Shown one piece after another: positions 7,548 to 16,180 of a DNA stretch of 64,000 bases. The notes under the pieces are model-generated. The model worked only from the letters and a program-made list of their open reading frames with translations. It was not told where the DNA came from and did not search any database. Origin of the DNA: Aquificaceae bacterium (GTDB lineage: Bacteria; Aquificota; Aquificia; Aquificales; Aquificaceae); the NCBI GenBank assembly GCA_026981975.1, contig JALSHV010000002.1:1-64000 (forward strand), given 5' to 3'. Positions within the stretch are counted from its first letter, which is position 1; every line of letters starts with the position of its first letter. The position numbers were made by a program, and so were the translations under genes.

Positions 7548-8565
7548 GTTCATTCGCTTTTGCATACGTTTGGGGTTTTCTTTGAAAAAAGTCTGTTTTT
7601 GTATTGTTTATTTTCCTAAACTCATCAATCCACTTCATAGGGTTTTCTGTAATTTCGGGAAACAGCGGATCAAAACCTATCTGAGTTAAACGTAGATTTC
7701 CGAGATACTTTATGTATCTCTCTATAAGCTGATTGTTGATTCCAAGAATCTGATTCTGGGTTACATACTGTCCCCATTTTATTTCCTGATCTACTGCGTA
7801 GTAGAAGTATTCTTTTATCCACTTCTTAATTTCCGGTGTAAACATTTGAGGATCTTCCTTTTGAAGGCTCAGGATAATATTCCGAAACAGGGTAACGTGG
7901 GTTAACTCATCTCTGTTTATATACTTTATCTGTTGAACTGTGTTTGTCATTTTTCCTTGTCTTCCCAGAGTGTAAAAGAAAGCGAATCCTGAGTAAAAGT
8001 AAAGAGATTCTAAAATGTAATTACCTATGACAGCTTTTATAAAGTTCTCTTCCGTAGGTTTTTCTATAAAGGTGTTGTAAACTTCCGCGACTACTTGGTT
8101 TCTTTCCAGAAGTCTTTTGTCTTCACGCCAGTAATTGTATATTTCGTCTGCTCTTATAGGATCTACAACGGATTCTAATATGAACTGGTAAGAGTAAGCA
8201 TGAACAGATTCTTGAAATTCTTGAGCTGTAATAGCCATCTCTACTTCAGGAGCTGTTATAAGTCTTGCAAAGTCTTTAAGCATATCCACTTGAAAAGAGT
8301 CAAGAGCTATTAAGAAACTAAGAACAAGCTCGTAGGCTCTTCTTTCATACTCAGAGAGTTGTCTTTCATACTGTTTTCTGTCTTCCAAAAGAGGGATTTC
8401 TTCGGGTATCCAAAAATTAGAAAATCCCATGGCCTTATACAGATCAAAAGCCCAACCGTATTTTATGTTGTTGAGTTCTATTATATTGGTAGGATTACCC
8501 TTTATTACTTTACGCCTGTTGGCATCTCTCTCTCCCGCGGGATTAAAAATAGGTTTTCTTATCAT
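7537..8565 (-). CDS. nrdB: ribonucleotide reductase class I beta subunit
   Basis: Radical-generating subunit of the aerobic ribonucleotide reductase, which makes deoxyribonucleotides with an alpha subunit (not in this window). Diiron ligands are visible in FQESVHAYSY (E and H) and RDELTHVTLF (E and H), and the radical tyrosine aligns with the final Tyr of ESVHAYSY as in E. coli Tyr122 (ETIHSRSY). The 342-residue length is typical for class Ia. Strong RBS (TAGGAGG) precedes the ATG. No intein is present; the reading frame is uninterrupted across conserved motifs. Confidence 0.95.
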   Translation of the reverse strand: MIRKPIFNPAGERDANRRKVIKGNPTNIIELNNIKYGWAFDLYKAMGFSNFWIPEEIPLLEDRKQYERQLSEYERRAYELVLSFLIALDSFQVDMLKDFARLITAPEVEMAITAQEFQESVHAYSYQFILESVVDPIRADEIYNYWREDKRLLERNQVVAEVYNTFIEKPTEENFIKAVIGNYILESLYFYSGFAFFYTLGRQGKMTNTVQQIKYINRDELTHVTLFRNIILSLQKEDPQMFTPEIKKWIKEYFYYAVDQEIKWGQYVTQNQILGINNQLIERYIKYLGNLRLTQIGFDPLFPEITENPMKWIDEFRKINNTKTDFFQRKPQTYAKANELKW

Positions 8566-8569
8566 GCTA

Positions 8570-9157
8570 TTACCTCCTACTTAAATGTTTTTTCACTTCA
8601 TAAACCCTTTGAGCTGTTGTTGCAAAACTACCCACTGTTATTATAAAAAGTGCCAAAGGTATAAGATCCGCAGCGATTCCTATCAGCAAAACTATCCATC
8701 TCTCCGCTCTTTCAAAGGCACCGCTTATGCCGAACACTCCTACGGATTCCGCCCTTGCTCTTGTGTAGCTTACACTGTATGAGCTTATCATTGAAAGAAA
8801 GGAAAGAGCCACACCGTAAGGTTCTCCTTCCGTTCCGTAAAGCAATCCCAAAGCAAAAAAGGGAGCAGCATCTGAGAGTCTATCAACAGTAGAGTCAAGA
8901 AAAGCACCGAATTCGGAAGATAAATCCATCTTACGTGCAAGAGCGCCGTCCACAGCGTCCAACAAAGCACCTACAGTCAACAGTAAAAAAGCAATCAAAA
9001 GAAGCTTATAGTATAGAGCAAAGGATCCTATCACTATAAGTAAAAAACCTGTAATGGTTATAAAGTTCGGGTGTATCCCCTTAGAGGATAAGTATTCAAT
9101 CAGCGGAGCTAAGGATCGTTCAAAGTAAGGCTTTACTTCCCTGCTTACAAAGCTCAT
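8570..9157 (-). CDS. CDP-alcohol phosphatidyltransferase
   Basis: Integral membrane enzyme that transfers a phosphatidyl group from CDP-diacylglycerol to an alcohol in phospholipid synthesis. The diagnostic DGxxARx8GxxxDxxxD motif is present around DAVDGALARKMDLSSEFG and the following FLDSTVDRLSDA. Several TM helices flank it, as in PgsA or PssA. It has 195 residues. The exact acceptor (glycerol-3-phosphate, serine or inositol phosphate) is not decided by sequence; members of this short class are often annotated as PgsA-like. It sits 4 nt upstream of nrdB. Confidence 0.85.
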   Translation of the reverse strand: MSFVSREVKPYFERSLAPLIEYLSSKGIHPNFITITGFLLIVIGSFALYYKLLLIAFLLLTVGALLDAVDGALARKMDLSSEFGAFLDSTVDRLSDAAPFFALGLLYGTEGEPYGVALSFLSMISSYSVSYTRARAESVGVFGISGAFERAERWIVLLIGIAADLIPLALFIITVGSFATTAQRVYEVKKHLSRR

Positions 9158-9211
9158 GATTAAGGAATAGTATATGCCTTAATGCTGTTTTTGGCTTAAA
9201 ATCTAAGCACC

Positions 9212-10399
9212 ATGAGAAGGTTTTTTACAGTAGAAAATCTAACCCTTCTCAGTATTTTTTTTGGGGTTCTTGCGGGTGTGTTTATTCCAGAACTTATGCT
9301 TAAGCTCAAAATACTGGGTGATGTTTTCCTTAGTCTTTTGAAGATGATAATTGTCCCTCTTGTATTTACTTCTGTTCTTATTGCCATGCTCGGTCTTGGA
9401 AGTATAAGTCGTTTCAAAGATATGGGATTGAAAACAGTAGGATATTACCTGACCACAACAGCTCTTTCTGTATCTGCAGGGCTTGTGCTTGTAAACCTTA
9501 TAAATCCCGGAGAAGGGGAGAGCTTTGTTCCCGCAAAGACGGTGCAGGTTAAAACCCTTGAACCTGAGGATATAGTCTGGAGTATTATTCCCTCAAACCC
9601 TGTGCGGAGTTTTGTAGAAGGTAAGGTTCTTCAGATAATTTTCTTTGCAATTCTATTAGGATTAGCCACTCTTGCGGTTAACAGGGAAAAACGCACACAT
9701 ATATTCAATTTCTTTGATGGACTTAACGATGGACTTATAAACCTTACACGGTGGATAATAAAGCTGACTCCGGTGGGTGTTTTTGCTCTTGTAGGTTTTA
9801 TAACAGCGGATATGGGAATAGAAGTGCTTTTAACTCTTTGGAAATACGCTGTTACGGTTGTATTGGGGTTGTTTGTTCACGCTTTCGTAACTGTTCCTCT
9901 GCTTGCCTTTGTATTTGGCAGATACAATCCCTATGATTATTTCTTGAAGGTAAGAGAAGCTGTTCTTCTTGCCTTTTCAACCGCTTCCAGTGCCGCAACT
10001 CTTCCTGTATCTATGCAAGTAGCTGAAGAAAAAGGAAAGGTAAAGAAAGAAACCGCGGGATTTGTCCTACCCTTGGGAGCTACCATAAATATGGACGGAA
10101 CAGCTCTATACGAGTCTGTAGCTGCTGTTTTTATAGCTAACATATACGGTATAAATTTGGAATTTTCTCAGATGATAATGATATTCTTAACTGCTACATT
10201 GGCTTCCATAGGAGCTGCCGCTATTCCCGGTGCGGGACTTGTTATGCTTACCCTTGTTCTGAGTTCCGCGGGAGTTCCCTTAGAGGGAATAGGATTAATC
10301 ATAGCGGTTGACAGATTTCTGGATATGTTCAGAACTTCTGTAAATGTATGGGGGGATCTCAACGGTGCTAAGATAATAGACAGATTTATTAAGAGCTAA
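9212..10399 (+). CDS. dicarboxylate/amino acid:cation symporter (DAACS family)
   Basis: Sodium- or proton-coupled carrier for C4-dicarboxylates or glutamate/aspartate. Conserved elements are the serine-rich re-entrant loop AFSTASSAATLPVSMQ, the NMDGTALY motif (about residue 294), and GAAAIPGAGLVMLTLVL. There are about eight TM helices plus two hairpins, 395 residues. A TAAAAT hexamer lies 9 nt before the ATG and there is no convincing Shine-Dalgarno sequence. Its stop codon is followed after 1 nt by the convergent tRNA-Arg gene. A dicarboxylate substrate would suit an organism with a reductive TCA cycle, but this is inference. Confidence 0.92.
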   Translation: MRRFFTVENLTLLSIFFGVLAGVFIPELMLKLKILGDVFLSLLKMIIVPLVFTSVLIAMLGLGSISRFKDMGLKTVGYYLTTTALSVSAGLVLVNLINPGEGESFVPAKTVQVKTLEPEDIVWSIIPSNPVRSFVEGKVLQIIFFAILLGLATLAVNREKRTHIFNFFDGLNDGLINLTRWIIKLTPVGVFALVGFITADMGIEVLLTLWKYAVTVVLGLFVHAFVTVPLLAFVFGRYNPYDYFLKVREAVLLAFSTASSAATLPVSMQVAEEKGKVKKETAGFVLPLGATINMDGTALYESVAAVFIANIYGINLEFSQMIMIFLTATLASIGAAAIPGAGLVMLTLVLSSAGVPLEGIGLIIAVDRFLDMFRTSVNVWGDLNGAKIIDRFIKS

Positions 10400-10400
10400 A

Positions 10401-10477
10401 TGGCGTCCCCGGGAGGACTCGAACCTCCGACCTCGAGATTAGGAATCTCGCGCTCTATCCGCCTGAGCTACGGGGAC
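10401..10477 (-). tRNA. tRNA-Arg (anticodon CCT)
   Basis: Cloverleaf read on the minus strand: 7-bp acceptor GTCCCCG paired with CGGGGAC (no mismatches), D-arm with GCTCAGGCGGATAGAGC, anticodon stem CGAGA / TCTCG with loop TTCCTAA (anticodon CCT, decoding AGG), T-arm GGAGG TTCGAGT CCTCC. The discriminator is G and the terminal CCA is encoded (TGG at 10401-10403). It starts 2 nt after the DAACS gene stop on the opposite strand. Confidence 0.97.
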
Positions 10478-10489
10478 TACCAAGAGAAA

Positions 10490-10518
10490 AGTATAGAATC
10501 TCTCCCTTAAATTGACAA
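10490..10518 (-). promoter_or_regulatory. promoter of tRNA-Arg(CCT)
   Basis: TTGTCA (10518..10513), 17-bp spacer, TATACT (10495..10490), placing the start about 6-7 nt before the tRNA 5' end at 10477. Its -35 hexamer overlaps the -35 of an oppositely oriented promoter (10512-10517). Confidence 0.75.
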
Positions 10519-10540
10519 GATCTTTTACAGGTGTTATATT
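10512..10540 (+). promoter_or_regulatory. strong rightward promoter of an unassigned transcript
   Basis: TTGACA (10512-10517), 17-bp spacer, TATATT (10535-10540). Both hexamers are near consensus. No protein gene on the plus strand lies downstream; the transcript would run into the G-quadruplex/GC-hairpin stretch and then the antisense strand of tmk. Confidence 0.55.
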
Positions 10541-10546
10541 ATTTTA

Positions 10547-10635
10547 CAGTATAAGGTGAAAAAGAGGCTGGGAGTGAAAAACTCCCTCCCCCTCCCTCCC
10601 CAAGAGTTTTTGCTCGCCCGCCCGGGCGAGCCTTT
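10547..10635 (+). ncRNA. candidate small RNA with CU-rich tract and terminal hairpin
   Basis: From the predicted start (~10547) the transcript would carry hairpin GGGAGT/ACTCCC, a pyrimidine tract (10584-10601, CCC T CCCCC T CCC T CCCC) able to pair with Shine-Dalgarno sequences, and an 8-bp hairpin GCTCGCCC/GGGCGAGC (612-619 with 624-631 in the 10,xxx numbering) followed by a weak T-rich run CTTTCT. The same stretch on the minus strand is a perfect G-quadruplex motif with 1-nt loops, followed by TTTTT, which could terminate tmk. Which strand matters is unclear; a 26-codon frame from GTG 10556 is probably not real. Confidence 0.35.
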
Positions 10636-11211
10636 CTAAAATTTAAGGAATTTAACTATTTTGTGAAACACTTCCTCTTCCGTTCCGTTAGCGGGAACTA
10701 CAACTATTCTATCAGGATTTTCTTGAGCTATTTTCAAATAACCTTTTCTTACTCTGTGTAGAAATCTGATATCCTCAAAGTGTGTTCTTTTTTTCAGTCT
10801 ATTCAGTGCCAAATCAGGCTCAATATCCAACAAAAACGTTATATCGGGAATTAGGCCTTCCGCAACTATGCGGTTTAGTTGTTTTATAAGCTCTTTATCC
10901 AGTCCTCTACCGTATCCTTGATAGGCAAGAGTGGAGTCTGTAAAGCGATCCATTATTACTGTGTATTCTTTTTCCAGATGTTTTCTTATCTCCTTTACAA
11001 GTTCCGCTCGTGAAGCTTCAAAGAGAAAAAGCTCTCCCAAAGGGGTCAATTTATACTTTATTAAAAGATTTCTTATGTCTTCTGAAACAGGTGTTCCGCC
11101 GGGTTCTCTGTAAAGTTTCACCTTTAAACCTTTTCTTTCTAAGAACCCTTTTAACTTCAGCGCTTGTGTGCTTTTACCACTTCCGTCTATACCTTCAAGG
11201 CTTATTAGCAT
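10636..11211 (-). CDS. tmk: thymidylate kinase
   Basis: Phosphorylates dTMP to dTDP with ATP. The P-loop LEGIDGSGKSTQ is at the N-terminus, followed by the YREPGGTPVSE acceptor loop, the DRFTDSTLAYQGYGRG segment with the DR motif, and TFLLDIEPDLALNR. The start is the ATG at 11211 (MLISLEGID), 11 nt after apbE; the longer reading begins inside apbE and is rejected. 191 residues is the normal bacterial size. Confidence 0.95.
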   Translation of the reverse strand: MLISLEGIDGSGKSTQALKLKGFLERKGLKVKLYREPGGTPVSEDIRNLLIKYKLTPLGELFLFEASRAELVKEIRKHLEKEYTVIMDRFTDSTLAYQGYGRGLDKELIKQLNRIVAEGLIPDITFLLDIEPDLALNRLKKRTHFEDIRFLHRVRKGYLKIAQENPDRIVVVPANGTEEEVFHKIVKFLKF

Positions 11212-11221
11212 CAGATTAATT

Positions 11222-12037
11222 TTATCGGATAGTAATATGTTCAAAGTAGTTTTCAAAGGATTTGTTCATGTAAAAACTACCGTCTGTATAAAGTTCTAAG
11301 ATTCCTACCTTTGGATTTTCTTTTTCAAATCTTCTCCTTGTTTTCCTATCCATGGCGAAGAGAGCAGTAGCGTAAGCATCTGCAAAAGTGCAGTTTTCGT
11401 AAACAACTGTTATTTGAACTAATTTCGGATCTCTTTTTTTAATATGCTTTTTGTAGTAATTACCCGAAGTAGAAAGGCAGAGATCTTTTTTGTTTATCAT
11501 TTCCATTAGAACACCTCCATTTAAGGGGTTCTTTATTCCTAAGATTCTCCTATGTCCCCATACTTTCATATCACCTGCTACTCCTATGAAGCCCCAATCT
11601 GTTGATATATACCTATAGGCTTTTTCAACAGCAAAACCTTTTCCTATACCGTCAGGATCTACGATCATTCCCTTTTTACTGAGGAATACTTCTGTGCCTT
11701 TTATTTTAAGATCTGAAAGGCTTCCTTTACCTTTATGGAATACGTTGAAGTAACCGTAGGTTTTTTTCCAAATTAGAATGGAAAGTTTTAACAGTTCTAC
11801 TGTTTCTTTTGAAACTCTTATCGGGCTTTCCCCCGCCTTAATGTTAAGGCGGTAAATATCCGAGTCTTTCCTGTAGGCGGAGAGTTTTTCTTCCAGTCTT
11901 TTGAGATACCTGTAAACTCTATAAGCCTCCTTTTCAGAAGGCAGATCTACAACAGCATAAGTTCCCATAACGTAAAAAATTTTTTGAGCAGGTAAAGTAA
12001 AACTAATTAAAAAAACCAAGACTGTAAGTATCAACAC
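11222..12037 (-). CDS. apbE: FAD:protein FMN transferase, ApbE family
   Basis: Attaches FMN covalently to Thr/Ser of target flavoproteins (for example NqrB/C, RnfG/D or NosR-like proteins) in the periplasm, Mg2+-dependent. An N-terminal signal peptide is present (ILTVLVFLISFTLPAQ). Family landmarks are the MGTYAVVDLPS-like start, GGV/DPDGIGKGFAVEKA (substrate binding), GVAGDMKVWG and the late Thr-rich STSGNYY and metal-binding FADAYATALFAM segment. It overlaps hisS by 7 nt upstream and precedes tmk. The client flavoprotein is not encoded nearby. Confidence 0.88.
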   Translation of the reverse strand: MLILTVLVFLISFTLPAQKIFYVMGTYAVVDLPSEKEAYRVYRYLKRLEEKLSAYRKDSDIYRLNIKAGESPIRVSKETVELLKLSILIWKKTYGYFNVFHKGKGSLSDLKIKGTEVFLSKKGMIVDPDGIGKGFAVEKAYRYISTDWGFIGVAGDMKVWGHRRILGIKNPLNGGVLMEMINKKDLCLSTSGNYYKKHIKKRDPKLVQITVVYENCTFADAYATALFAMDRKTRRRFEKENPKVGILELYTDGSFYMNKSFENYFEHITIR

Positions 12038-13263
12038 CTGAGAAAGCTCTGAATTTCTTCAAAACTTAAGGTTTCCTGCTGACCGCTTTTCATATCCTTA
12101 AGAGTTACTTTCCCTTCTTTCATTTCTCTTTCTCCTACTATAACAACGTAATCCGCCTTTACTTTGTTGGCGAATTCCAATTGCTTTTTCAACCCTCCTT
12201 TTCTGTAGGAGATTTCTACTCTTCTGCCCGTGCCTTTAAACTGTTCAGCTACTTTAAGAGCATAGGAGTGCACTTCCCCAAAGGGGATTATAAGGTAAAA
12301 ACTGTAATCTTTCAGCGGAGAGTCTATAAGTAGCATTAACCTTTCCACTCCTACAGCAAATCCAAGGGCGGGTGTAGGAGGTCCACCGAACTCTTCAACA
12401 AGGTAGTCGTATCTTCCACCTGCTATCAGAGTAGTATCAAGTTTATCGGATACAGCTTCAAAAACTGTTCTTGTGTAATAGTCAAGTCCTCTTACAAGTA
12501 AGTGGTTCTCTCTATAAGCTAAATTTGTTTCCTGCAAGTAAGCTTTTAGTTTACGGTAGTGTTCTGAACACTCTTGACATAGAAAATCAACGGATTTGGG
12601 AGCGGAAACAATTGCTTCTTTGCACGTTTTTTCTTTGCAATCTAAAACCCTGAGAGGGTTCCTATCTTTCCTTTCTAAGCATACATCACACAAGTTTCCC
12701 GCTACAGTATGCAGGTAATTAACCAAGGAAGCACGGTAAGCGGGTCTGCACTTCTTACAACCTAAGGAGTTTATTTCTATGACAGCTTCTATTTCTAATC
12801 TGTTAAGGATTTCCCCTATAAGAAGAATAAGTTCCAAATCCGCAAGAGGATCTGATACACCAAAGATTTCAGCTCCTATTTGGTGAAACTGCCTGTATCT
12901 ACCCGCTTGCGGGCGTTCGTATCTGAACATGGGTCCTTCGTAGAAAAGTTTGTGATAAGGTTTAAAGGCGTAAAGTCTGTTCTGTATATAAGCCCTAACC
13001 GTTCCCGCTGTCCCTTCCGGTCTTAGAGCGAGTTTTCTGCCTTTTCTGTCGGTGAAGACAAACATCTCTTTTTGGACTATATCTGTTGCTTCCCCTATGC
13101 TTTTTTCAAAGAGCTGTGCGAATTCTACTACGGGTAGTATAATTTCCTCAAAACCGTGACTTTCTAAAAGTTCACGACACACGTGGGTGATCCTTCTGAA
13201 CTTTTTAATATCGGAGTTCAGAATATCATGAAATCCCCGAGGAGCTTGAAACTTGTCTGTCAT
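12031..13263 (-). CDS. hisS: histidyl-tRNA synthetase
   Basis: Class II aminoacyl-tRNA synthetase charging tRNA-His. Motif 1 region ILPVVEFAQLFEKSIGE, motif 2 (RPEGTAGTVRAYIQN), and the histidine signature motifs LVRGLDYYTRTVFEA and YDYLVEEFGG are present. The C-terminal anticodon-binding domain (VVIVGEREMKEGKV) completes a 410-residue protein. It lies 3 nt from gap and overlaps apbE. Confidence 0.97.
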   Translation of the reverse strand: MTDKFQAPRGFHDILNSDIKKFRRITHVCRELLESHGFEEIILPVVEFAQLFEKSIGEATDIVQKEMFVFTDRKGRKLALRPEGTAGTVRAYIQNRLYAFKPYHKLFYEGPMFRYERPQAGRYRQFHQIGAEIFGVSDPLADLELILLIGEILNRLEIEAVIEINSLGCKKCRPAYRASLVNYLHTVAGNLCDVCLERKDRNPLRVLDCKEKTCKEAIVSAPKSVDFLCQECSEHYRKLKAYLQETNLAYRENHLLVRGLDYYTRTVFEAVSDKLDTTLIAGGRYDYLVEEFGGPPTPALGFAVGVERLMLLIDSPLKDYSFYLIIPFGEVHSYALKVAEQFKGTGRRVEISYRKGGLKKQLEFANKVKADYVVIVGEREMKEGKVTLKDMKSGQQETLSFEEIQSFLRC

Positions 13264-13266
13264 TTT

Positions 13267-14304
<1,038 letters not shown>

Positions 14305-15180
14305 TTATATAGTAAAGCTTATTAAAATCGGAACTGTAAGAAAGGACAGAAGAATTCCCAACATAACAGAAGAAAGGGTCAGATCCACGTCAAGATTGTA
14401 TTTGATAGCTAAAACAACAGCCAGCATCATAGGAGGCATGGCACTTTCAAGAAGTGCTACCTTGTAACCTGTAGAGTCTAAATTAAGAACGTTTGTAATC
14501 AGAAAAACTACAAAAGGTGTAAGAATCATTTTCAGAAAAAGAGCAAGTGCGCTGAGTCTGAGAGATTTGGGAAAGACAGAGAACTCAAATCTTATACCTG
14601 TAGCAAAAAGAACAACGGGTATCAAGGATTCTCCACCCAGATTCATAAAATCAAGCACAACACTTGGTATGTGAATGTTCTTTGTAATAATACCGCCTAT
14701 AAGGGCTATAAAAGGTGGAAATCCTGCAGTTTCTCTGAAGGAAAACCTACGGGTTGCTATAAAAAAGCCTAAGGATACTACCAGCAGTAAAGAACCGAGC
14801 TGATCGTAAAGAACCGCATAACTAAGACCTTCCTTTCCAAAATAGGCGTAGGCAAAGGGATATCCTAAGAAAGCGGTATTTCCAAAAGTGGAAACCAAAA
14901 GAAAGGATCTCAGAGTTTTATCTTTAAGCTTAAGAATAGTTCCCATCAGAAGGGAAACAGTTACGGAAACAAATACCGCAAGCCACGCAATACCTACAAC
15001 ACCGTAAGATTCCGCCGCCAGTGGAATTTCCCTAACCCTGCTGAATACAAGAAGAGGTAAGGAGAAGTATATAACGTAGTTTATGAAAACGTCCGCATCT
15101 TCCTTTTTAAAGATACCTATTCTTTTAAAAGAGTAAGCGGAGAAGAATACAACTATTACAAAGAGAATTTTCTCAACCAT
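14305..15180 (-). CDS. AEC-family (auxin efflux carrier-like) permease
   Basis: About ten predicted TM helices in 291 residues, in two five-helix repeats typical of the AEC/malonate-exporter fold. Landmarks are VFSRVREIPL-like loop, FGNTAFLGYPFAYAYFG in the first half and ESAMPPMMLAVVLAIKYN in the second, the latter resembling the conserved crossover helix. It probably exports or imports an organic anion; substrate unknown. Head-to-tail upstream of gap, divergent from moxR with a 27-nt gap. Confidence 0.8.
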   Translation of the reverse strand: MVEKILFVIVVFFSAYSFKRIGIFKKEDADVFINYVIYFSLPLLVFSRVREIPLAAESYGVVGIAWLAVFVSVTVSLLMGTILKLKDKTLRSFLLVSTFGNTAFLGYPFAYAYFGKEGLSYAVLYDQLGSLLLVVSLGFFIATRRFSFRETAGFPPFIALIGGIITKNIHIPSVVLDFMNLGGESLIPVVLFATGIRFEFSVFPKSLRLSALALFLKMILTPFVVFLITNVLNLDSTGYKVALLESAMPPMMLAVVLAIKYNLDVDLTLSSVMLGILLSFLTVPILISFTI

Positions 15181-15207
15181 AAACGCTTTAATATATTAGA
15201 AGTTCTT

Positions 15208-16113
15208 ATGAATACAGGAGAGATAATTTCGGAAGTTTCTAAGGTTTTGAAAGGAAAAGAGGAAAAAATAACCCAAGCTGTGATTTGCTTTTTAGCAGGT
15301 GGACACTTGTTAATAGAAGACATACCAGGAACGGGAAAAACAACTCTTGCATTGGCTTTAGCCAAGGCTATGGATCTTTCCTTTTCAAGAATACAGTTTA
15401 CAAGTGATCTTCTACCTTCTGATATAACGGGAACTTCTGTTTTTGATCAGTCTAAGAAGGATTTTATCTTCAAAGAAGGACCCGTTTTTAAAAACGTTGT
15501 CTTAGCTGATGAGATAAACAGAGCAACACCCAAAACTCAAAGTGCTTTACTTGAAGCAATGGCTGAAAGACAGGTAACTGTTGACGGAAAAACTTATTCC
15601 CTTCCCGAACCCTTTTTTGTCATAGCTACTCAGAATCCTTTAGAACATCACGGAACTTATCCACTTCCGGAATCTCAAAAAGACAGGTTTATGATGTGTA
15701 TTTCCATAGGCTATCCCGACGCGGAAGTAGAGAAAGATATAGTTATGGGAGTCAATTCTTTGGAAAAGATAAACACAGTAAGAAAAGTTATTTCTTCAGA
15801 AGACATAAAAGAAGCCTTGCGGGAAGTTAAGAGTGTGTATATATCCGCAGAAATAGCAGGGTTTATTGTTTCTATAAGTAACTTTACAAGAAGGGATCCC
15901 AGGATCCTGTTGGGTTTGTCCACCAGAGGAGTTATACACTTGGCGCAGTGTGCCCGTGCCTGTGCTTACGTGAAAGGAAGAGATTTTGTAGTTCCGGAAG
16001 ATGTTATAGAAGTTACTCCTTGGGTTATATCCCACAGACTCGTGATAAAAGAAGATGTTTCAACAGAAGATATTGTTAAGGATATTCTTCAAAAATTAAA
16101 AATTCCTTTATAA
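15208..16113 (+). CDS. MoxR-family AAA+ ATPase
   Basis: AAA+ ATPase of the MoxR class, chaperone-like proteins for metalloenzyme or complex assembly that usually sit beside a DUF58/VWA gene. Walker A is IEDIPGTGKTTLALALAKA, Walker B VVLADEINRATPKTQSALLEAM, sensor 1 VIATQNPLEHHGTYPLPESQ. Here the partner DUF58 and transglutaminase genes are absent, so it is an orphan MoxR. A TATATT element lies 10 nt before the ATG. Following is a lipoprotein gene after a 67-nt gap with its own hairpin, so it is probably not in the same operon. Confidence 0.9.
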   Translation: MNTGEIISEVSKVLKGKEEKITQAVICFLAGGHLLIEDIPGTGKTTLALALAKAMDLSFSRIQFTSDLLPSDITGTSVFDQSKKDFIFKEGPVFKNVVLADEINRATPKTQSALLEAMAERQVTVDGKTYSLPEPFFVIATQNPLEHHGTYPLPESQKDRFMMCISIGYPDAEVEKDIVMGVNSLEKINTVRKVISSEDIKEALREVKSVYISAEIAGFIVSISNFTRRDPRILLGLSTRGVIHLAQCARACAYVKGRDFVVPEDVIEVTPWVISHRLVIKEDVSTEDIVKDILQKLKIPL

Positions 16114-16180
16114 TAGTCTGTAAGGAATTCCCAGAAAGAAATACTGGGAAGGGGAACCTAAACTAAAAAGGAGGTAAGTT

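Noticed and set aside
10556-10638. 26-codon GTG-started peptide over the CU-rich region
   Set aside because: It ends inside the GC hairpin, is Pro-rich by virtue of the C-tract and has no Shine-Dalgarno; an RNA or terminator explanation fits better.
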